Source: Chrysochromulina tobinii
Lineage: Eukaryota > Haptophyta > Prymnesiales > Chrysochromulinaceae
DNA: 64,000 nucleotides
Assembly (NCBI GenBank): GCA_001275005.1
Contig: JWZX01003391.1
Location: forward strand, 1 to 64,000
Reading direction: 5' to 3'
Part shown: positions 19,983 through 30,192 of the stretch, in pieces
How the letters are laid out: each line of letters begins with the position of its first letter
How positions within the stretch are numbered: position 1 is the first letter of the stretch
The notes under the pieces: generated by a model
Told to the model about the DNA's origin: nothing
Database searches by the model: none
The model's input: the letters and a program-made list of their open reading frames with translations, nothing else
Program-made: the position numbers and the translations under genes

Positions 19983-21333
19983 TCACGCCGTCTTCTTCAG
20001 GCGGTCGGGGTGGTCTCCTTCTCCGCTGCCGGGTGTGAGCGCTCTCGTCAACTGAGTGGTGTCGCGCAGTGCGGCGAAGAGGCATCCGACACCGCCACCC
20101 GCGGCCGCCGGCGCGTTGCGCTTCGTCAGGCAATGCGTGACCAGGCCTACGGCGACCTCTTGGTAGGCCTCGAGCGCGGCCGATGAGGCGATCCGCCGGC
20201 TCGGGTCGCGAGCCCCGGCGAAGCCGAGTGCGGTGCGGCACACTTCCATGAGGCAGAAGCCCACAGCGTCCGTCTCGATGCGCTCGAGCTCTCTGGTGTT
20301 CACAGCCTCGCGGGTGCGTAGCACCTGCACGTACGCCGCCCCAGAGCGTCTCAATCGCCTCGTTCAGCGCGACCAGAGTCCCCTCCGGCCGCGACGCAGC
20401 GGGGGCGACCTGGCAACGGAAGAGGTGAGCAAGCACGAAGCCACTGAAGAGAGATCCCACATCCAAGCCGGGCGGTGCGTACGCGCAGAACTCGGGATCG
20501 ATCACCTTGACGCGCCCGCTCCCGTCCTCGCTGATCATCACACTCCCCGGATGGAGGTCCCCATGGCACAGGACGAGCCGGTCGTGTGGGTCGAAGGTGT
20601 ACCCGAGGTACTTGGCACGCAGCAATGAGACTTCCCGCATCACTGCAGGGTCCTCTGCAAGGGTTCGCCCGCGCGTGCTGTGGGTGAAGCAAATGCTGAA
20701 GACGTGCTCAAGCTGGATCGCGCGCAGCGCCGGGTTCCAATAGGCCACGGCGCTATCGGCCACGGCAGTCGGTGAGCTTTGCACCAGAGAGGCCAGATGC
20801 ACGTGCCCCAAGTATGTGCCAAGATGGACCGCAGCGGCACGCGGCACGGAGCCCTCCTCGAAGATGACGTCAAACAGGACTCGAAAGCCACTCAAGTACT
20901 CCATGACCACCACCGTGGACTCGGCGTCAAAGTGCACGATCCTCGGAAGGTACTCTGCTGCGCGGTCGCCACCTAACGCCCTGGCAGCGTCTGAATAGTA
21001 CCGTATCTCGCGGGCCATGCGTTCACGCTCGAGCTTCATTTGTGGCTGCCACTTGAGGAACCCGTGAGCCTGTTTGACAAAGATTTGGTGGCCGAATCTG
21101 CCAGTGACGCAAAAGGAGAAGTTGACGTTGCCATCTGTGATCTCACGAGCATCGAGGTGGCTCAGGAAAAGCCGGCCGAAGAGCGCCGCGATGAAAGTTG
21201 GTAGTTTGCGCTCGTCCGGCAGCAGCCATTTGAGCAGCCATGCTGCAATGTCTCTGGGAGTGAATTCGCGCGGCTGCTCGCAGCGCAGCGCCCAGCGCGC
21301 GAGCCAGATCTTTACAGAGCCAGGGGTCGACAT
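19983..21333 (-). CDS. Methylthioribose kinase-like protein (aminoglycoside-phosphotransferase fold), frameshifted
   Basis: Methylthioribose kinase phosphorylates 5-methylthioribose in the methionine salvage cycle. Supporting segments are the nucleotide-binding start EITDGNVNFSFCVTG with a following lysine (IFVKQA), the catalytic loop VLCHGDLHPGSVMI (HGD), and the metal-binding segment VIDPEFCAYAPPGLDVGSLF, all typical of MtnK. I chose ATG 21333 (MSTPGSVKIWL); the frame is open to 21468. The C-terminal part is in another frame: removing one base from the CCCC run at 20339-20342 joins ETLW to AAYVQVLRTREAVN and gives 449 residues. The shift may be a sequencing error or a real lesion. Substrate specificity is inferred from the motifs only. 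Confidence 0.75.
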
Positions 21334-22053
21334 TTGTCGCAAGAACACGAGATGGGAGGCACGAAGCACGCGTCGAGGAATTTCCGACTCTCGCGTCCGC
21401 CGGTCGCGGGTGCTCGCCGCAACGCGTGCTTCGGCGCAGACGATTCGTCGCGGTCCCCCCGCGCTCATCACACCGTCTCAAAGGGCGGCTCCGCACCCCT
21501 CGGTCAACACAATTGCTGAATACTCGTTCTCTCGGGTTAATCATTTCGATAGTGAGGTCGGTCACGGTCTCTCCCAGCACACACGAGACAGGGTGGAGCC
21601 CTGGTGCTTGCTGCAGCGCACTCGAGCCCCGCGATGCGGCATGCACCAGTGGACGTCGTGCACTGACTACTAGCGAACAGCATGTTTGCAAAGCACTCTT
21701 GGCGCAATTCTTGGCCCAAGCTACGAAAGTTTTTCGGTGCCGCGTCCGAATTGCGAATACAATCATCTCTGAAAACGAGACCCGGTGCGGCGTGACCAAA
21801 AAGCCGGGCTGCCGGGGCCGCGAAGGCCGAGAAGGGCTGCCGAAGCGAACTAAAGTACTATACAATGCACAATTGATACCGTAGTATGCGAGCTATAATG
21901 AACCTACACGCCGGCACATGCACTTATGATGCATCCGTATGTTGATGAACACATATTCAACCGAGTAAGAGTAGTATTCCTTCAACTGGCGTTCTGATGA
22001 CGGTCGTTAAAGCGTGATCCGACAACCGAGCAACACATGCCTGCCATGCATTT
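21334..22053. other. Intergenic region without a recognised gene
   Basis: It becomes AT-rich from about 21860 to 22030. Open frames from the kinase gene run backwards into it but lack domain features. It is likely the promoter of the kinase gene and the 3' end of the EF-hand gene. Confidence 0.4.
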
Positions 22054-22563
22054 TCATGCCCCAAGTGCTTGCAGAGCAGAACTGGAGCTTCGATTCTTAC
22101 TCATCGCGTCTCGTATCAGAGCAAACATGTCGCTATGTCTACCACCAGGCAGCGCGACTGTAGAGGTGATGATCATGAATTCGTCAAACTCGATGGTCCC
22201 GTTGCCGTCTGCATCGAGCGCAAACAAAATGGCATCCAGATCCGCCTTGCTCGGCTCCTGCCCAGCTGAGACGAGCACGTTCCTGATATCGTCACGAGTA
22301 ATGTGACTGTCGCCATCTGTATCGAAAAGATCAAATCCAGCGCTCACATCCTGAATGAAGTTGAAGAAAGTTCCCATGTCGTCTGCGGCAGCGCTATGAG
22401 CCACGGCGTCGTCCCAGTCAGGGACCACGGATAACCTTGTGGCTCTTGCCAATAATGGTCTACGACTGGCTGCAGGTAATGAGCGAGGCGCCACAAAATA
22501 GCACACAGCGCCAGGCCAAAGCAAGGTCATCAGCGACAAAAAACTCATCCGCTCGCGAAGCAT
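22054..22563 (-). CDS. EF-hand calcium-binding protein with a plastid-type presequence
   Basis: A 169-residue protein. The N terminus MSFLSLMTLLWPGAVCYF is a signal-peptide-like hydrophobic core followed by VAPRSLPAASRRPLLARATR, a basic serine/alanine-rich transit-like stretch. This is a bipartite arrangement expected for complex red plastids. Two canonical EF-hand loops follow: DTDGDSHITRDD (about residues 80-91) and DADGNGTIEFDE (about 117-128), each with acidic residues at positions 1, 3 and 12. A calcium-sensor role in the plastid or endomembrane system is inferred. A start at ATG 22548 (the second Met) is also possible. Confidence 0.75.
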   Translation of the reverse strand: MLRERMSFLSLMTLLWPGAVCYFVAPRSLPAASRRPLLARATRLSVVPDWDDAVAHSAAADDMGTFFNFIQDVSAGFDLFDTDGDSHITRDDIRNVLVSAGQEPSKADLDAILFALDADGNGTIEFDEFMIITSTVALPGGRHSDMFALIRDAMSKNRSSSSALQALGA

Positions 22564-22712
22564 CCCTCACACGCGAACCTGAGCCCTGCGAGACGCCGAC
22601 AAAATTCGTCAAACTGCGCTGTTCATTTGGGGGTCTCAGCCAAAAACCAAAAACCTTCTCCAATGGAACTCAAGTTTACAAGTTCACAGCAGCGTGCTTG
22701 CTTGCTTCAAGT

Positions 22713-24189
22713 TTACAGCACCTCATAGTTCGTTGCGCGCGCAGCTGCAACGTCGGCGCGTTGCAGGTAGAGGAGGAGCAGTAGCTGCACTGCGCTCGCC
22801 GCAAAGGTGACGAGCAGCGGCACCTGGTACCCTCCGAAGGCGTCGTGCAGGTAGCCGATGAGTGCGCTGGTACACGCGGTGCTCAGCAGAATGGCCGAGT
22901 ACGCGGCTGACTGGAGCCGTGGCAGGTCGCGTCGGCCAAAGAGCCTCGCGGGCAGGCAGGTCGAGGGTGCCAAAGACGAGCCCAAACGGCAGCCCGACAC
23001 AGACCGCGTATGCGACGAGCCGCGGGATCGAGGTGGCGAAGACGAGCCCGCCATGCACGTCCCCACCGAGCAGCCTTCCCATGTGCACATCGAGCAAGAG
23101 GAGGTGCGAGCCGCACAAGGCGGTTGGCGCGACCACGAAGAGGAACGCGCGCGCGTACGGCAGCGCGGCTGTGGGGAGCGCTAGCAGCACGCCGCTGCCG
23201 AGCTTGCCGGCCACGGCGCACAGGAACTGCACCGACACTATCGCGGTGCCGGCGGTCACCTCGAGGTGCGATCCCGTCCGTAGGGCGGTCAGGAGCTGGC
23301 CCGAGAGGAAGGAGCCATACGCGAGGTGTAGGAAGAGGCAGAGCCAGAGCGCCCAGAAGGCACCGCTGCGCATGGCCTGCTCTGCGCTCACGCCGTCCGG
23401 CTTGCCCGAGCCGGGCGGCGGCGTCTCGTGGATCGGGACGTCTCGTGCGCCGCACTCGTCATTGGAGGATCCATACGGGTGGCTACCGGCCTCTGTCTCT
23501 GGTGAAGCCATCGCGGACTTCGCCTTGCCACCGACGGCCAGGTCGCCCGGGACGACGCGAGCGGAGCCTCCGACGGCCAGTGGGCCCGGACGCAGCTTGA
23601 AGAGGAGCAGGGGCAGTAGCAGCACGTAGCTGAAGACGACGGCCCAGAGGACGCGCTGCCAGCCCGCCGATGCAAGGAGCGGCGACAGGAACAGCGGCAG
23701 GAGCGCGCCAGCGATTGAGAAGGACGATGCGACGCACGTCGCGGCGACGCTCACGAGTACGTCAAAGTGCGTCGCCGTCAAGCAGACAAAGCAAGGCTGT
23801 TCGGCGAACGAACTAACGGCCACGAGCAGAACGAGCACGGGGCCAAACAGTGTATTCGTCGTGGTCAGCGCGAGGAGGGCGAGGAGTACCGCGACGGCAC
23901 CCATCGTAGCGATGGCGCACCAGTGCATGCCGATGCGATCCATGGCCGGCCCGGCGAGCCACGCGCTGATAGCCGCCTTGAGCAGATTGCCGATTCCCAT
24001 CGCCAGATTGATCGACGCGATGGTTGCGCCCTCCACTGTCCGCGTCAGGTCGAGCATAATGAGGGCTATAATGTGGGTGTGTGCGCCGCTGAGCAATATG
24101 TAGGCCGAGAGGGAAAGACAGAGCACGTGCCCTGACCGAAAGATTTCGACCATGCCAGCGCTTACCATCGAGCTCCGCGGTGGCCGCAT
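22713..24189 (-). CDS. Major facilitator superfamily transporter (monocarboxylate/oxalate-formate type), frameshifted
   Basis: A polytopic membrane protein with about 12 hydrophobic segments in two halves, separated by a hydrophilic loop (about residues 215-270). This layout suits the monocarboxylate-porter or oxalate:formate antiporter-like MFS branches; the substrate is unknown. The main frame runs from 24189 to about 22958 and the last ~75 residues are in another frame ending at 22713. A 4-bp tandem duplication (TGCCTGCC on the minus strand, 22951-22958) explains the shift: removing four bases gives LDLPARLFGRRDLPRLQSAA and a final pair of membrane helices, 490 residues in all. Starts at 24168 or 24153 are possible alternatives. 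Confidence 0.75.
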
Positions 24190-24471
24190 GTGCGTGCCTA
24201 CGAGAGGCGCGTCCTCGGTGTCGCTCCTGGACGAAATGATGACCGTGATGACTGGGAGTAGGGAGAGTGAAGCAAAACACGAAGCGTGGCGCGTCCGACG
24301 CGAACTCGGTCAGGGTGGCAGCCAGGGGTACTGTCGTGTACAAAACTTTGTTTCGTCAACTGTTCGCATCCGCATGTCCAGATTCAACATGACGCGACAG
24401 TACTCCACTGCGTGCGCTCAAAATGAACCAGACTGCGCTCTCAGTCGTGTGTGCACGCTTGGCTACAAACG

Positions 24472-25329
24472 CTACATGTCGAGGCTTTGGGCCACTTTCG
24501 CCTCGTTCTGCTGCGCCTGCAGCAGGGTTGGCTCCACCTTCTTGACGTTGAGCGCCAGGGGCTCCACCTTGTTGTCCTCGTCCCACAGGTCCTTTTTCAG
24601 CTTGCCGAGCAGCTTCATCTCGGGCAGCTCCTTGGTGCATGCGACCACACGCACGCTCTGCGGTCCGCCCGCGCAGAAGCCCACGACGAGCGTCACCTCG
24701 GCGGGGACGGCCTCGATGGTGACCGAGCTAAGGATCTGGCCCGGGCTCGTGCCGAGCAGCTCAAGGGTCATCTCCTGGACCTGCATGTCCAGCATCATGT
24801 GCAGGCGCGCGCCACTCGTGAGCGGCTTGAGCATGAATGAGGTCGCCTTGCCCTTGACGAAGAATTTGCCAGTGCCGCACTCGAGCACGATCGAGTGAAG
24901 GGATTTGGCGAGTGGCTCGGACCAGTCCGAAGGCCAGAAATTCTTCCCAACGATGCCGATCATGGTCTCGGGCATCACCTCATCGAGTGCCAGCACGATG
25001 TGGTATATGTGTGGGTGCCGGCCGCCTTGCATCCACTCGCTGGTGAGCTGCGCGCCGCAGCCCGAAGCCGAGCGCGACGCGGTCGCGCCGTCGCCCGATA
25101 TGTTCACTGCCGGCCCCACCTTTGCGGCCGTCCACGCGAGCGGCACTTTCGTCTGCTCAAGGCGTGTCGGCGCCTCGGGTATTATGGGCGGCGGTGCCGG
25201 CAACGGCGGCAGACCGAGAGCGCCCTCTTCGTCCGGATTCTCCGACGGCAACGGTGGGAAGGGTGCGGCCGCCTTGGGCGGCGGAGGCGGTGGAGCGATG
25301 GCGGCGGCGACTGCCGCGTTGGCCATCAT
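24472..25329 (-). CDS. Possible SPRY/B30.2-like domain protein
   Basis: A 285-residue protein. The first ~55 residues are Ala/Pro-rich. The remainder is rich in beta-prone segments (PLAWTAAKVGPAVNISGDGA, HPHIYHIVLALDEVMPETMI, IVGKNFWPSD, VTLVVGFCAGGPQSVRVV), in an order and spacing that recall a SPRY beta-sandwich. The match is by eye and moderate. SPRY domains are protein-interaction modules. The C terminus is a charged helix. It is divergent from the RidA-family gene, with 182 bp between the starts. Confidence 0.5.
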   Translation of the reverse strand: MMANAAVAAAIAPPPPPPKAAAPFPPLPSENPDEEGALGLPPLPAPPPIIPEAPTRLEQTKVPLAWTAAKVGPAVNISGDGATASRSASGCGAQLTSEWMQGGRHPHIYHIVLALDEVMPETMIGIVGKNFWPSDWSEPLAKSLHSIVLECGTGKFFVKGKATSFMLKPLTSGARLHMMLDMQVQEMTLELLGTSPGQILSSVTIEAVPAEVTLVVGFCAGGPQSVRVVACTKELPEMKLLGKLKKDLWDEDNKVEPLALNVKKVEPTLLQAQQNEAKVAQSLDM

Positions 25330-25511
25330 CGCGCGGAACCACAGGCGCGCGCGGCGCGTATGCGAAGACTACCGCGAACCGTTGGAACTCGCCGATCTAT
25401 TTGACGGAACACTGACGGAACATAAAAGCTCTTCACCGGATTTAAGGCGGGTCTTTCCGCTGCCTCAGTCCGTCAATCCGATTGTGCTCACCTTCGGGCG
25501 GGAGTCCTCGG

Positions 25512-26042
25512 ATGGCAACCCCGGTGGTCCGCGGTCTGCGCAGCGTCGCGTTCGCGTCCGCCCTCGCCACCACCCGCGCCTTTGCAACCCTTGCTCATAG
25601 ACGGCCGCTTGTGCCCATGCCACTTTTAGCCCATCCAACTGCCCTGCGCCTCTCACCTGCCTACCTCTCTGGAGCTCAGCCTGACATCTTCCGGCTGAGG
25701 CCTGCGACGCTGTATTGCGACGCCACTGTCTACAACGGCGTTGTGCATGCGGTCGAGGTGCCCGAGAGCGAAGATGGTAACATTTGCAGCCAGACGACGA
25801 GCATGCTGACACTCCTCGAAAAGACGCTCGTGGATGCTGGCAGCGGCAAGGGTCGGTTGCTCCAGGCCACCATCTACCTGGTCGACATGTCCGACTACGA
25901 CGGCATGAATGAGGTGTGGAAGGCGTGGCTTCCCGCGGGCTGCGCGCCCTCGCGCGCCTGCGTGCGGGTCGCCGGCCTCGCGCGTCCAGGTTGGCGCGTG
26001 GAGATTGCGGTGACGGCAGCGCAGGCTGCGTCTAAGCCATGA
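25512..26042 (+). CDS. RidA/YjgF/UK114-family protein with an organellar presequence
   Basis: A 176-residue protein. The start at 25512 gives an Arg/Ala-rich N-terminal ~45 residues (MATPVVRGLRSVAFASALAT), consistent with a mitochondrial or plastid targeting peptide. The core carries the RidA-like trimer-interface strands ATIYLVDMSDYDGMNEVWKA and PSRACVRVAGLARPGWRVEI, including the conserved arginine that contacts the enamine/imine carboxylate. RidA enzymes hydrolyse reactive 2-aminoacrylate and related imines produced by PLP enzymes. A serine/threonine dehydratase, which generates exactly such intermediates, lies about 2 kb away at 27989, although independent regulation is likely in a eukaryote. 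Confidence 0.82.
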   Translation: MATPVVRGLRSVAFASALATTRAFATLAHRRPLVPMPLLAHPTALRLSPAYLSGAQPDIFRLRPATLYCDATVYNGVVHAVEVPESEDGNICSQTTSMLTLLEKTLVDAGSGKGRLLQATIYLVDMSDYDGMNEVWKAWLPAGCAPSRACVRVAGLARPGWRVEIAVTAAQAASKP

Positions 26043-26532
26043 GCCGTCAGCATGCGCGAACGGATGCGAACGAAGATGGCAGGCGCGACAGCCACGCGCC
26101 ACGCGCCCTGACTGTGTCCACACTCACACCGCCACGCCGTCGCTTCCTCCGTTCCTCGTCTCGAGACGGCTTGCCACTGGTCCCTGGAGATACCAATGAA
26201 GATACTCGACTTTTGCCGGGATATAAAGACAAGTGGTTGAAGAGTGTTGGGGGACCGCGACGAAACGGACTGTCAATCTGAATGAATGCCCTCATCAACG
26301 TGTTTCTCATTTCAACACATCCCGGGACGTTTGCAGAACCCAACGCCGGACCGTAAACGCCTGGCCGGCATGCCGGGTGATACCGTCGTCATGGTATGCA
26401 CGCGCAATCGCCGCGCTTGTTCTCACCAGTCCTGCCGGATGCTCACCGCACCTCTCAACTTGACAGGTCCACAAGGCCAACGCGCAGACCTTCAACAAAG
26501 CGCCGAAATACCGTCCACCGAGGCAACGACCG
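26043..26532. other. Intergenic region, likely promoter of the two-exon gene
   Basis: No gene or repeat of note was seen. Short open frames occur on both strands without protein-like features. Confidence 0.4.
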
Positions 26533-27122
26533 ATGTCTGCATCGATCAATCAGGAAGCAGTCAGGCGCCTGCCACCCGGCTTGGAGATACCCGGCTTTAC
26601 CGAGCCTAAGAAGAAGCGCCCGCAGTCCGCGCCGCTCTACTCAAAGGCCATGCCGAAGCTCGAGTTCCCCGAAGGGAAGAGCAACGCGCAGAAAACCATC
26701 GATGGCGAGTGAGTGACGCCAAGATGCGCGACGTGCACAAGCACGCCGCCAATCACCAACGGATGTCAACGCTTATCGCGTCTACGTGTGTGCTGGTCCG
26801 CAGGTATGGGCCTGCGATGAAAGGCGTCAGTTCGTACCCGTACTCGCGCAATCAGCTGCTCTACTTGAAGGACTTCCGCGTGCTGGTTGCGGGCACGATC
26901 ACGCACCCGTACATGGTCACGGCAGGTAAAGGCGCCTCCACACCGCACGATGTACTCTCGGGCTCGAACTTCGATGATGACAAGCTAGGCGGCTTCGCCA
27001 AGAAATGGCGGAGCGAGTACCGTGTGCAGTATACGATCGAAAAGGACGACTTCGGCACACGCATCGCCAAAGCCAAGAGTGCCGCGCCGTGCGGCGTGCG
27101 CTCTGAGCAGTATATCGCGTAA
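26533..27122 (+). CDS. Small two-exon protein of unknown function
   Basis: Exons 26533-26708 and 26804-27122 are joined across a 95-bp intron with a consensus donor GTGAGT and acceptor GTCCGCAG, giving 164 residues (join ...TIDGE|YGPAMKGVSSYPYSRNQ). The protein is rich in Lys, Pro, Tyr and Gly, with no hydrophobic segment. The PGLEIPGFTEPKKKRPQSAP start and short aromatic motifs recall small microtubule inner or flagellar proteins, but I do not recognise a family. The ATG at 26533 is the only plausible start before the intron. Confidence 0.6.
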
Positions 27123-27988
27123 AACAGCGGCAGCTAGGGGCAGTAGCGGCTAGGGACAGCGGCGGCTAGGGACAGCATCAGCGGCGAGATCGCGCGCGCA
27201 GGGCGGCCGCAGAGCGCGCTTGCCCTGCAGCAGCAGCACAGCAGCAGCACTGGAGAAGAAAGGGCGATCAGCGCCAGGGGACAGGGGAACAGTCACAGAC
27301 GGTGCCCGTGCTGTATCCACAATGTATCACGTACGCGTGTTCGCATATGTAACGAGTAATCGCATGTACGTGGAGTCGTGACGTGACCAGGTGGAGTGCG
27401 TGTGCGTGAGAGTTTGTTGATGTGTCGTCGTGTGACGTGATGATTCGTGATCGTGTCGAGCGGAGACGGTGCTGTCACCTAATGTCGTTCTGACCGCACG
27501 TCAGTGGTGCAACGATCGGCAAGACCCCGAGACCCCGAACGTCTCGCGCAACGCCGCCCCCTCTCGGCGATTACGGTATACGGATCGGTGTCGCACCCCC
27601 AGTTTCCACGATCCCCACGTGTGAAGGAAACTTGGGGAGTTTCTCCACCTCGGCAACGCTTGGGACATAGAGACTCGGCCCCGTTCCAGATGCCACAAAA
27701 GCATAAACCGATAAAGTTCGCGGCGCCGCGGCGGGCGCTCACGACCTCACCGGTAAAAGTGTGTAGTCGTGATCTATACTAGCGTAGTGTCCACTCAAAC
27801 CACGGGACAGTTCGAGTCTTAGTTCGAGTCTGCACCACTTGCCAGTCGCGCGCGCGCTCAACACCGGGTCTCAAGTCTGAGAAGCTCGCACAGGGAGAAG
27901 TCCCGGCAGAACGAGGAGCTGAAGCTGATGAAGCTGAAGGCACTTTGAGCGTCTAGCGCCGCGTCCCATGATGCCGACGCCTCCCGGG
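27123..27988. other. Repeat-containing intergenic region
   Basis: It starts with three degenerate copies of a GCGGCTAGGGACAG-like unit (27124-27180), then GT-rich sequence (27340-27470). AGTTCGAGTCTT/AGTTCGAGTCTG is duplicated at 27809-27832. No gene was recognised. It separates convergent genes. Confidence 0.5.
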
Positions 27989-29002
27989 CTATGCTGCCCA
28001 CAGCCCATCGCGCTTCCATTGCTCCATGATCTCCCAGTTGACCCCCGAGCCGCCACACACGACGACGACCACCTCGTCATGCTGCGCGAAGATCGGTCTG
28101 TACCTCTCGGCGGTGAGAAGGGCGATGGCGGCTCCGCAGGCAGGCTCAACAAGGAGCCTATGTTCGTTCAGGAGGAGCGCGCACGCGCTGACGGCCTCGG
28201 CATCGCTCACCGTGCACGCTGTCGTGGGGTGCTCCGCCGCTAGCCGCAGCGACGTCGCCGAGCACTGGAGCGCTCCAAGTGACGTGGCGACGGAGGTGAT
28301 CGCATTCAAGCGCACGGGCTTGCCGGCGGCGAAGGCGGCGGCGAAGCAGTTGGCGCCGTCCGTCTCGGCAGAGACGACGCGCACGTCGTGCCAGCCGTGC
28401 CGACGCATCCCAACATAGAGACCGTTGATCAGCCCGCCGCCGCCGACGCTTGCAACGACGGCGCCGGGCCGGATGCCCGCAGCCACGAGCTCGTCCACGA
28501 GTGACGAGTGCCCCTCCCAGAGCAGCTCGTGATCGTACGGCGGGATGTACTCGGCCGCCGGATCGGCCGCCACGAGCTCGCGCGCCAGTCCGTCCGCCTC
28601 GTTCCAGTTGGCGCCGTGCACCGTCACCTCAGCGCCTTGCGCACGGATCTTGTCGAGCATGATCCGCTTTGTTGTCGTCGGCACGATCACCTTCACGGAC
28701 ATGCCGAGCCTTCGGCCCATGGCCGCCACCGCGTGCCCGGCATTGCCACCCGATGAGCAGATGACGCTCGTCACGCCGCGCTCGCGCAGCGTCGAGCACA
28801 TGAAGGCCATCCCACGGTCCTTAAAGGAGCCGCTAGGCTGCAGCGCATCGACCTTCAGCAGCACGCGCGTGCCCACGGCGGCTGAGAGCGGTGCCGACTC
28901 GAGCAGCGGCGTCTGCGAGATCAGGCCCGGCGGCATGGATACCGTCGACGCGCATCGCCGCCGCGCGGCGGTCGCCGATCGGCGGCTAAAGAGCTTTTGC
29001 AT
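27989..29002 (-). CDS. L-serine/threonine dehydratase (PLP-dependent, catabolic type)
   Basis: Deaminates L-serine to pyruvate and/or L-threonine to 2-oxobutyrate. The protein from ATG 29002 has 337 residues, close to mammalian serine dehydratase. An N-terminal MQKLFSRRSATAARRRCAST stretch is a classical mitochondrial-type presequence. PLP-binding features are the Schiff-base lysine in QPSGSFKDRG (about residue 61), the asparagine loop SSGGNAGHAVAAMGRR, the phosphate-binding tetraglycine ASVGGGGLING, and the late VVVVCGGSGVN motif typical of the SDS clade. There is no C-terminal ACT domain, so it is not the biosynthetic feedback-regulated enzyme. The frame is open to 29086 but the upstream codons look untranslated. 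Confidence 0.88.
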   Translation of the reverse strand: MQKLFSRRSATAARRRCASTVSMPPGLISQTPLLESAPLSAAVGTRVLLKVDALQPSGSFKDRGMAFMCSTLRERGVTSVICSSGGNAGHAVAAMGRRLGMSVKVIVPTTTKRIMLDKIRAQGAEVTVHGANWNEADGLARELVAADPAAEYIPPYDHELLWEGHSSLVDELVAAGIRPGAVVASVGGGGLINGLYVGMRRHGWHDVRVVSAETDGANCFAAAFAAGKPVRLNAITSVATSLGALQCSATSLRLAAEHPTTACTVSDAEAVSACALLLNEHRLLVEPACGAAIALLTAERYRPIFAQHDEVVVVVCGGSGVNWEIMEQWKRDGLWAA

Positions 29003-29204
29003 GTGCGAGCGGGAGACTGCCAAACTTCGGACCGGGACCTGTGAAATTGTTAGCCTGTTCGCACCCCCTCCCGCCCTCCCCTTCACCGAGGCCTCGAAAG
29101 AGCAACTAGAAAATTGTAAATAGCACAGATAAGGTATTTGCTTTCAGGCGTCAGCCTGTGGAAATTGTACCTCGGAGGAAGTGGGCGCTCGACCACGCGG
29201 CATC

Positions 29205-30068
29205 TCACTTCGCCTTCGTGTAGCCGAGGCGCATCAAGCGCATGTCGTGCGCTCGCATCGCCACCCACTCCGCCGAGACGAGGTCACCGATCCGATCCTC
29301 TTCGGTCGACTGAGAGCGCACCGCAGCGAGGTAGCTCGTACGACGGGCCTCGTAGCTGCTAGTCCATTTGGCAAGGTACTCCGAATATTTGACGTTGGGC
29401 TGATTCAGCCCAAGCGCCTTGCGCGCGAGGGAGTTGTAGATTGGCACCTCGAGGCCGAGCATGCAGAGCAGCTTGCTCGCGGCGGATAAGTTCCTTTTCT
29501 GGAAGGTCGCTTCGATGAGGTCGGCAAAGCCGTCGACGGCGGCGACGACTCGTTCGTCGTCCGTGCGCTCCAGAACCCGCGCACCTTGCTGCAGGTGCTG
29601 CACCATGGGCAGCATGCACTGAATAACCTTGGCCCTCCGCACCTTCACTTCTTCGGCCCGATTAGTTGCGCCGCTGTTTGTTTTGGGCATGCCGCAGTTA
29701 GATGCAGAGAAGCAGCGTCCAACTCCATAGCAAATGACGACGCTGTGGAGAGCCTCCGCTTGCGCCGTTTCGGCGACTTTGGCCTTCACAAGCGTCTGCA
29801 TCATCTGCACCAATATCATGTCGGTCGTGTGCTCCTTGTCAGAGCCGCCACCCCTGGTTTTCTCGCCGTTGCGCCACCGTTCAAGGTACTCCTGCAAGTC
29901 GCTCGCACAGGTGACCGCATCGACCAAATCGGACTCTGCGAGGTGTTGCGCTTTCGTCGGTGACGCATGGGACTTTGCACGACGCTGCGCCTTCGTCGTC
30001 AAAGGCTCCTCGTCGGAGGAGGCGGCGCTGCGCTGCGCTGCGCTAGAGCGCTTCATGCACGAGCCCAA
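29205..30068 (-). CDS. Hypothetical mostly helical protein
   Basis: A 287-residue protein, not recognised. The first ~45 residues are Ser/Ala/Lys-rich and probably disordered. The rest is predicted helical by composition (DLVDAVTCASDLQEYLERW, ATFQKRNLSAASKLLCMLG), with a conserved-looking segment NVKYSEYLAKWTSSYEARRT near the C terminus. There is no signal peptide or membrane span. GC content is somewhat lower than its neighbours. Confidence 0.5.
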   Translation of the reverse strand: MGSCMKRSSAAQRSAASSDEEPLTTKAQRRAKSHASPTKAQHLAESDLVDAVTCASDLQEYLERWRNGEKTRGGGSDKEHTTDMILVQMMQTLVKAKVAETAQAEALHSVVICYGVGRCFSASNCGMPKTNSGATNRAEEVKVRRAKVIQCMLPMVQHLQQGARVLERTDDERVVAAVDGFADLIEATFQKRNLSAASKLLCMLGLEVPIYNSLARKALGLNQPNVKYSEYLAKWTSSYEARRTSYLAAVRSQSTEEDRIGDLVSAEWVAMRAHDMRLMRLGYTKAK

Positions 30069-30192
30069 TACGGCGCGGGATCGGTTGACGCGGCGGAATT
30101 CAGCCTAATACAAAGACTCTTATACTAAGCCCCAACCATGAACCCGAACCCCCAAACTAAGCTCAGGCCAACCTAACGTTATCCAGGTGACC

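Noticed and set aside
27124-27260. GC-rich near-inverted repeats and GCTAGGGACAG units as a possible structured RNA
   Set aside because: No recognisable ncRNA family. Tandem repetition alone explains the pairing potential.
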